Shown one piece after another: positions 62,920 through 64,000 of a stretch of DNA of 64,000 bases. The notes beneath the pieces were generated by a model. It was not told where the DNA came from, did not search any database, and saw only the letters and a list, made by a program, of their open reading frames with translations. Position numbers and translations under genes: made by a program. Location: NCBI GenBank assembly GCA_905221605.1, contig CAJNDS010002422.1, positions 353,876 through 417,875 of the forward strand, given 5' to 3'. How positions within the stretch are numbered: the first letter of the stretch is position 1; the number at the start of each line of letters is the position of its first letter. The DNA is from Symbiodinium natans. Its lineage: Eukaryota > Sar > Dinophyceae > Suessiales > Symbiodiniaceae.

Positions 62920-63060
62920 GTGGGGCTCATCAAGCAGCTGGCAAACACGCGACCCCAGTTGCGCTTCCCTCTTGGGTGGGGGATGGCCGCCGCCAGGAAT
63001 ATCTTGGACACTGCCTTGCTCTTCGTGCCAGATGCAACTCGAGGTGCTCAGGGGCGGGGG
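62920..63060 (+). CDS. Exon-like island, unidentified
   Basis: The frame GLIKQLANTRPQLRFPLGWG, MAAARNILDTALLFVPDATR is open. An overlapping frame from 62873 starts with a signal-like MKFLNLKAAALVFCVWWG. Only one can be right. Confidence 0.3.
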
Positions 63061-63149
63061 GGAGGTGGGGGCAGGCGGATGCTTGGCAGGAGGAGTGGCT
63101 TCGAACGAGCGAGGAGCATGTGGGGGTGTACGACAAGAAGGGACCCTTC

Positions 63150-63222
63150 ATCTAGACCCCTAAAATAATAGGCTTTTCCTGTATAATGAGAACCCAAAAA
63201 GGTACCCCTATTTTCAAACAAA
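63150..63222. mobile_element. Family G MITE fragment
   Basis: CTAGACCCCTAAAATAATAGG...AACCCAAAAAGGTACCCCTA TTTTC matches the right half of family G. Confidence 0.55.
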
Positions 63223-64000
63223 CCATGTGAGTCATGTGAAATGAGTAGGTGAGGCAAGGTGAGTGGGCCAGGCTGGACAGGTTGGAATGCGAGCGAGTGA
63301 ATGAGAGAGTGAGCCAAGGTGGGCTTGGTGGCGTGTTTGGAGAGTACATGGCTCCAGCCTTCATCTCTAGGGAACCACATTTTTATGACCTGTTCGGTCA
63401 AGACCTATCAAGGCTAAGAGAAGAAGACTGGCATTCAAGTCGTGTGGAGATGGCCTAACCCTAAGCCCTAAACCCAAGCGTTTCGGGACAACCCTAAACC
63501 CTCAACCCTCAGCCCCAAACCCTTGTTGTGATTTTGTTCCTGGGCTGGCAAGCCTTGGGCACGGTATTTGCGAGGGTTTGGGAGAAAACGGTCTAGAAGG
63601 ATGTGGGTTTACAAGGGCTTGTGAGGGTTGGTGGGGGCTGATGAAGGTTGATGAGCGCTTGTGGGGGGCTTGTAAGGGTTCATACGGCTTTCGAGTGGAG
63701 CTTGTACGATGTGTGGGTGCTTCAAGCGCCTGGTAGCATCAGGCCCACCACACCTCAGTGAGGGTTCGGGGCCTAGGGGGCATTCGGCAGGGCTGATTTT
63801 CTGAAGCCGCGTGTGTGTCTTGCAGCATTGTGTGTTTCGGTGTTTGGGGCTCTGCGCCTCTGATTCTCTGGTGTATGGCAGAGGAGGTGAGGGAGCACAG
63901 CGGAGGAGGGAACCTGCCCCCCAAATCCCCCCATTGCCATAGTGACCTAAGTCCCCAAGACAGACCCTAAACCCTAAACCCTAAACCCTAAACCCTAGAT
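63223..64000. other. Right-edge sequence
   Basis: No gene seen. GTGAGT/GAGTGAG-rich stretch (63240-63320), a CCCTAAA scatter (63455-63520), GGGGCTTGT-type degenerate units (63600-63680) and a terminal CCCTAAA run (63963-63996). Confidence 0.5.

Overview
Nuclear DNA of a dinoflagellate-type alga is the best reading. The support is: interstitial arrays of the plant-type telomere heptamer (TTTAGGG/CCCTAAA) throughout; introns that mostly use GC or GA donors with AG|G acceptors; a head-to-tail array of near-identical intronless genes; an EFL-type elongation factor; ubiquitin-like/RCC1-like and BspA-like repeat proteins; and many short inverted-repeat elements that act as introns (introners). Every gene I can identify lies on the + strand. 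I see no rRNA, tRNA, CRISPR or bacterial operon structure.

Layout. 0-1.8 kb: 3' part of an aquaporin (MIP) gene whose exons are separated by telomere-like sequence. 1.8-8.7 kb: four tandem legumain (peptidase C13) genes. 9.2-11.1 kb: secreted or membrane BspA/DUF285 repeat protein with one intron that holds a MITE. 11-30 kb: telomere-like arrays alternating with short GC-rich exon-like islands and nested MITE/introner copies, including a 663-bp element with direct terminal repeats at 14.2-14.9 kb. 30.8-43.9 kb: a polysaccharide deacetylase (NodB) gene that I can assemble as 13 in-phase exons (252 codons in 13.1 kb). Its introns contain telomere-like arrays and, in two of them, complete genes: EFL (35.7-37.3 kb) and Ubl-RCC1-like (39.1-41.0 kb). 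44-50.6 kb: telomere-variant arrays, MITEs and an ankyrin gene whose three introns are three different introner families. 50.7-53.2 kb: AT-rich island with TA microsatellites. 53-64 kb: tandem duplications, introners, a PDZ-like ORF and further exon-like islands.

How it fits together. The genes are unrelated in function. What unites the window is architecture: coding sequence is cut into tiny exons (down to 15 nt) by telomere-like minisatellites and TIR elements. In several cases the intron is flanked by a short direct repeat whose left copy supplies the GC/GT donor while the element supplies the AG acceptor. Removing these segments restores reading frame and conserved motifs in five independent genes, which is the main evidence for the models. 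Exon coordinates are inferred by eye from reading frame and splice-site rules and have no transcript support.
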